Assembly (NCBI RefSeq): GCF_030651185.1
Contig: NZ_JAUSCJ010000018.1
Coordinates: 117,334 to 181,333, forward strand
Source: Phenylobacterium sp.
GTDB lineage: Bacteria; Pseudomonadota; Alphaproteobacteria; Caulobacterales; Caulobacteraceae
Reading direction: 5' to 3'
Length of the DNA stretch: 64,000 nucleotides
Below are positions 60,564-64,000 of the stretch, in pieces. A program made the translations under genes and the position numbers. Position 1 is the first letter of the stretch. Each line of letters begins with the position of its first letter. The notes under the pieces are model-generated. The model saw only the letters and a list, made by a program, of their open reading frames with translations, did not search any database and was not told the origin of the DNA.

Positions 60564-62318
60564 ATGAGCCTGACCGGCATTTCAGCCAACCGGCTTGAAC
60601 TCCTGCAGATCGCCGAGGCCGTGGCCCGCGAGAAGTCGATCGACAAGGAGATCGTCATCGAGGCGATCGAGGAAGCGATCCAGAAGGGCGCCCGCTCGCG
60701 CTATGGCGCCGAGCACGACATCCGGGTCCATATCGATCCCAAGACCGGTGAGACCATCATCAAGCGCGTGATCACCGTGATCCCCGACGATCTGGTCTAT
60801 GAAGCCGAGGACAGCGAGGACGGCCCGAGCGAGCCCATGGGCTCGCGCCGCCTGAAGGAAGCCCTCAGCGTCGACAAGGAGGCCTTCGTCGGCAAGACCT
60901 ACGAAGAGGTCCTGCCGCCCTTCGAGTTCGGCCGGGTGCAGACCCAGATGGCCCGCCAGGTGGTGACCGGCAAGGTCCGCGAGGCCGAGCGCGAGCGCCA
61001 GCACGAAGAATTCAAGGACCGCGTGGGCGAGATCGTCAACGGCGTGGTCAAGCGGGTCGAGTACGGCAACACCGTCGTCGACCTGGGCCGCGGCGAGGGA
61101 ATCATGCGCCGCGACCAGTCGATCCCGCGCGAGAACTTCAACATCGGCGACCGCATCCGCTGCTACATCTACGACGTCCGCCGCGAGACCAAGGGCCCGC
61201 AGATCCTGCTGTCCCGCGCCCACGGCGGCTTCATGGCCAAGCTGTTCGCCCAGGAAGTTCCTGAAGTGTACGACGGCGTCATCGAGATCCGCGCCGTGGC
61301 CCGCGATCCGGGCAGCCGCGCCAAGATGGCGGTGGTCTCCAACGACAGCTCCATCGACCCGGTCGGCGCCTGCGTCGGCATGCGCGGCAGCCGCGTGCAG
61401 GCGGTCGTCGCCGAGCTGCAGGGCGAAAAGATCGACATCATCCAGTGGAGCCCGGACGAAGCGACCTTCATCGTTAACGCCCTGGCCCCCGCCGAGGTCT
61501 CCAAGGTCGTCATGGACGAGGAGGACGAGCGCGTCGAAGTCGTCGTTCCCGATGAGCAGCTCAGCCTGGCCATCGGCCGCCGTGGCCAGAACGTCCGCCT
61601 GGCCAGCCAGCTGACCGGCTGGCAGATCGACATCATGACCGAGAGCCAGGAGAGCGAGCGCCGTCAGCGGGAGTTCTCCGAGCGCACCACCCTGTTCCAG
61701 GAAGCCCTGGACGTCGACGAGGTCATCGCCCAGCTGCTGGTCACCGAGGGCTTCGCCACGGTGGAAGACGTCGCCTATGTCGAGAACGCCGAAGTCGCCG
61801 CCATCGAGGGCTTCGACGAGGACACCGCCGAGGAAATCCAGGCCCGCGCCCGCGACTTCCTGGAAAAGGAAGCCGCCGAGCTGGACGGCAAGCGCCGCGA
61901 GTACGGCGTCGAGGACGCCCTGCTGGAGATCGACGGCGTCACCCTGCCGGTCGCCGTGGCCCTGGGCGCCGGCGACGTGAAGAGCATCGAGGACCTGGCC
62001 GGACTGATCCCCGACGATCTGCGCGGCTGGTTCGAGAGCAAGGACGGCGAACGGGTTCGCGAGCCGGGCATTCTGGAAGCCTTCAACATGGACGCGGCCG
62101 ACGCCGAGGCCCTGATCATGCGGGCTCGGGTGGCCATGGGCTGGGTCGAGGCCCCGCCCGAGCCGGAACCGCAAGAGGTCGCCGAGGTGGAGCTCTCGGA
62201 AGAAGAACAGGTGTTCGGTGTCCGGGGCGCCCAAGCCGCGGCTCCGGCTCCGGCTCCGGCCGAGACCGAGGTCGCCGCCGAGCAAGACGTCCCCGCCGCC
62301 GACAGCGAGGAGGCGTAA
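60564..62318 (+). CDS. nusA: Transcription termination/antitermination factor NusA
   Basis: 584 residues from the ATG at 60564. N-domain ([20 protein letters not shown]), S1 domain ([20 protein letters not shown]), KH domains ([40 protein letters not shown]), then two C-terminal acidic repeats ([20 protein letters not shown]). The tail is Pro/Ala/Glu-rich ([17 protein letters not shown]). Binds RNA polymerase and nascent RNA. Confidence 0.97.
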   Translation: MSLTGISANRLELLQIAEAVAREKSIDKEIVIEAIEEAIQKGARSRYGAEHDIRVHIDPKTGETIIKRVITVIPDDLVYEAEDSEDGPSEPMGSRRLKEALSVDKEAFVGKTYEEVLPPFEFGRVQTQMARQVVTGKVREAERERQHEEFKDRVGEIVNGVVKRVEYGNTVVDLGRGEGIMRRDQSIPRENFNIGDRIRCYIYDVRRETKGPQILLSRAHGGFMAKLFAQEVPEVYDGVIEIRAVARDPGSRAKMAVVSNDSSIDPVGACVGMRGSRVQAVVAELQGEKIDIIQWSPDEATFIVNALAPAEVSKVVMDEEDERVEVVVPDEQLSLAIGRRGQNVRLASQLTGWQIDIMTESQESERRQREFSERTTLFQEALDVDEVIAQLLVTEGFATVEDVAYVENAEVAAIEGFDEDTAEEIQARARDFLEKEAAELDGKRREYGVEDALLEIDGVTLPVAVALGAGDVKSIEDLAGLIPDDLRGWFESKDGERVREPGILEAFNMDAADAEALIMRARVAMGWVEAPPEPEPQEVAEVELSEEEQVFGVRGAQAAAPAPAPAETEVAAEQDVPAADSEEA

Positions 62319-62326
62319 GCCTCAGC

Positions 62327-62965
62327 GTGACCGCCTCCACCGTCCCCACCACCCTGGCGCAGGTCGCGCGCGAACGGCGCGACATCGTCACGGGCGAGGT
62401 GATGGCCGAGGACCGCCTGATCCGCTTCGTGGCGGGTCCGGGCGGGGTCGTGGTCCCGGACCTGGCGCGCAAGCTGCCGGGCCGGGGGATGTGGGTCGCC
62501 GCCGACCGCGCCTCGGTGGACACCGCGGCGCGCAAGGGGCTGTTTTCCCGGTCCGCCAAGGCCAAGCTCAATGCCAGCCCCGATCTCGCCGATCAGGTGG
62601 ATAGCCTGATGCGGCGCCGGGTCCTGGACGGCCTGGGTCTTGCCAAGCGGGCGGGCGATCTTATCTCCGGCTATGAAAAGGTCGCCTCGGCGTTGAACGC
62701 CGGTCGCGCGGCCTGGGTGATCGAGGCCGCCGACGGCGCGGCGGACGGTCGCCGCAAGATCCTCAATGTGGCCCGCAAGTCACCGCGGGCGCCCAAGCTT
62801 CTCGGACTCTATTCCAATGAGGAATTGGGTTTGGCCTTGGGCGGAGAGAATGTGATACACACCGCCTTCCTTGCGGGGCGCGGCGCCGATCAGTGGACAT
62901 TCGATGTCCACCGACTCTCTGGCTTCCGCCCGCTCCTTCCCGAGAGTTGGCGCGAGGAGCCCTGA
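62327..62965 (+). CDS. YlxR (DUF448) domain fused to an L7Ae-like domain
   Basis: 212 residues from a GTG start, 8 bp after nusA. The YlxR part (RERRDIVTGEVMAEDRLIRF, LPGRGMWVAADRASVD) lies at residues ~12-90. The second part (RVLDGLGLAKRAGDLISGYE, AGRAAWVIEAADGAADGRRK) is an L7Ae/YlxQ-like RNA-binding domain. In Bacillus these are two proteins, YlxR and YlxQ; alphaproteobacteria encode the fused form between nusA and infB. Confidence 0.93.
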   Translation: MTASTVPTTLAQVARERRDIVTGEVMAEDRLIRFVAGPGGVVVPDLARKLPGRGMWVAADRASVDTAARKGLFSRSAKAKLNASPDLADQVDSLMRRRVLDGLGLAKRAGDLISGYEKVASALNAGRAAWVIEAADGAADGRRKILNVARKSPRAPKLLGLYSNEELGLALGGENVIHTAFLAGRGADQWTFDVHRLSGFRPLLPESWREEP

Positions 62966-63050
62966 AGAGGCGGGTGGAACGAACTTCGTTCCGCGCGCCT
63001 AAAGCTATTGAACGTGGTCGGTACGCCCGGCCGGTATGTAAAGCGAGCGC

Positions 63051-64000
63051 ATGAGCGACGAGAACGACAACGGCCGACCCCCCGCCCCTGGCGGACGCAC
63101 ACCTCTCACCCTGAAGCCGCGTGGCGTCGCAGGGTCGGTGAGCGCGGGTACGGTGAAGCAGAGCTTCAGCCACGGCCGGTCCAAGACCGTGGTCGTCGAG
63201 ACCAAGCGCGCCCGCACCCACGCCGCGCCCCAGGGGAACCTGGCCGCGCCGTCCCCGGCCGAAAAGCGGGTCTTCACCCCGCCAGCGCCGTCCGCGCCGC
63301 GTCCGGCCGGCGGCCCCACCGCCGATGGCAACCTGTCGGCCGAGGAGCAACGCGCCCGTCAGCGCGCGATCGAACTCGCCCGCGAACATCAGGCCCGTCA
63401 GGCCGCTGAGCAGGCGGCCCGCGAGGCCAGCGCCCGCGCTGCGGCCGCCCAGGCCGCCGCGCCCAAGCCGGTAGAAGCCGCGCCGCCGCCGGCGCCGGTC
63501 GCCGCCCCCACCCCCACACCCGCTCCGGTGGCTGAAGCTCCGGCCGCCCCGGCTCCGGTGGCTCCGGCTCCCACGCCTGCCCCGGTGGCCGCGGCGCCTG
63601 TCGCCCCCGCCGCTCCCGTGGCGCCGACTCCGGCTCCGGCCGCCCCGGTCCCGCAGCAACCTGTGGCCTCCGCCCCCGCGCCGCGTCCGGCTGCGCCGCA
63701 GGCTCCGGCACAGCCCGGCCAGACTCGAACCTATGAGCCGTCCCGCGAACGCCGCGATGACCGCCCCTCGACCACCACCTATCGTCCCGAGCGGGCGCCA
63801 GGCCGGTTCGAGAACACCAGTTTCGGCCAGCGCGCCCCGCGTCCCGGTCAGGATCGTCCCCAGAACGACCGCCCTGCGGCTGGCGCGCGTCCGGGTGGCG
63901 AGCGCCCCGCGGCCGACCGCGCACCGCGTCCCGCGGCCCCGCCGGCTGCCGGCGGCGACACCGTCCGTTATTCGGCGCTCGCGCCGCGTCCGGCCGCGCC
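63051..64000 (+). CDS. infB: Translation initiation factor IF-2, N-terminal part (cut by window edge)
   Basis: About 316 codons are visible from the ATG at 63051; the GTPase domain lies beyond the end. Start is MSDENDNGRPPAPGGRTPLT followed by LKPRGVAGSVSAGTVKQSFS and GRSKTVVVETKRART, the conserved IF2 assoc/N-terminal block of alphaproteobacteria. Residues ~100-125 hold an EEQRARQRAIELAREHQARQ helix, then a ~90-residue Ala/Pro/Val repeat tract (63470-63715). Position after ylxR confirms the call. Confidence 0.95.
   Translation, partial: MSDENDNGRPPAPGGRTPLTLKPRGVAGSVSAGTVKQSFSHGRSKTVVVETKRARTHAAPQGNLAAPSPAEKRVFTPPAPSAPRPAGGPTADGNLSAEEQRARQRAIELAREHQARQAAEQAAREASARAAAAQAAAPKPVEAAPPPAPVAAPTPTPAPVAEAPAAPAPVAPAPTPAPVAAAPVAPAAPVAPTPAPAAPVPQQPVASAPAPRPAAPQAPAQPGQTRTYEPSRERRDDRPSTTTYRPERAPGRFENTSFGQRAPRPGQDRPQNDRPAAGARPGGERPAADRAPRPAAPPAAGGDTVRYSALAPRPAA

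Overview
The window is a GC-rich, gene-dense stretch of an alphaproteobacterial chromosome, most likely from the Caulobacteraceae (Phenylobacterium or Caulobacter). This rests on gene order (secB/Tim44/mltA, hisBHAFE with hslUV, fur-miaB-phoH-ybeY-corC-lnt, metK-trmB, rimP-nusA-ylxR-infB), a CC0125/CC1285-type lipoprotein, and a Fur protein without the CxxC zinc motif. No phage, transposase, integrase or CRISPR array was seen. Most of the window is conserved housekeeping sequence; the only clearly accessory block is about 33.5-43.8 kb.

Layout. 0-8.3 kb: end of secB, a Tim44-like membrane protein, MltA and an Smr protein; then a dicarboxylate/amino-acid symporter, a PQQ-type dehydrogenase and small exported or membrane proteins. 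8.4-12.5 kb: a minus-strand adenosine kinase-hisBHAFE operon. 12.6-20.6 kb: cyclophilin, endonuclease III, hslU, hslV, a MoeB/ThiF adenylyltransferase, a 22-codon stub of a lost aldo/keto reductase, a D-2-hydroxyacid dehydrogenase and an SH3-like protein. 20.7-23.9 kb: fabA-fabB-(GNAT)-fabI for unsaturated fatty acid synthesis. 24.0-27.4 kb: an EmrA/EmrB-type efflux operon that ends with its own TetR gene and has a palindromic operator candidate in front. 27.5-33.5 kb: a UbiH-like hydroxylase, Trm112, a LON-substrate-domain protein, CnoX-like thioredoxin, a YbaK deacylase, tRNA-Gly(GCC) and small conserved proteins.

33.5-43.8 kb holds two paralogous cassettes, each a small periplasmic protein with YfiR (DUF4154)-like features followed by a TonB-dependent receptor. 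The second cassette continues into a methyl-accepting chemotaxis protein. In front of the second lies a 64-codon ORF joining the signal peptide of the small protein to the last ~37 residues of a receptor: the scar of a third, collapsed cassette. Two AT-rich leaders (before cassette 1 and before the scar) share a gapless ~122-bp element ending in a 20-bp palindrome. A TauE/SafE exporter and a LysE exporter sit between the cassettes. The proposal is an outer-membrane receptor plus periplasmic adaptor linked to a chemoreceptor.

43.9-64 kb: a lipoprotein, argG, kup with a small membrane protein, nfu, tsaB-rimI, fur, miaB-phoH-ybeY-corC-lnt, an XRE regulator, metK with a palindromic operator candidate, a DUF1232 gene, trmB, ppa, a shikimate-kinase-like protein, and the rimP-nusA-ylxR-infB operon, with infB cut by the window edge. 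Many gene pairs overlap as NTGA; two of them (tsaB and the DUF1232 gene) have no canonical start codon and appear to begin at CTG within CTGA. Three families of dispersed palindromic intergenic repeats are present.
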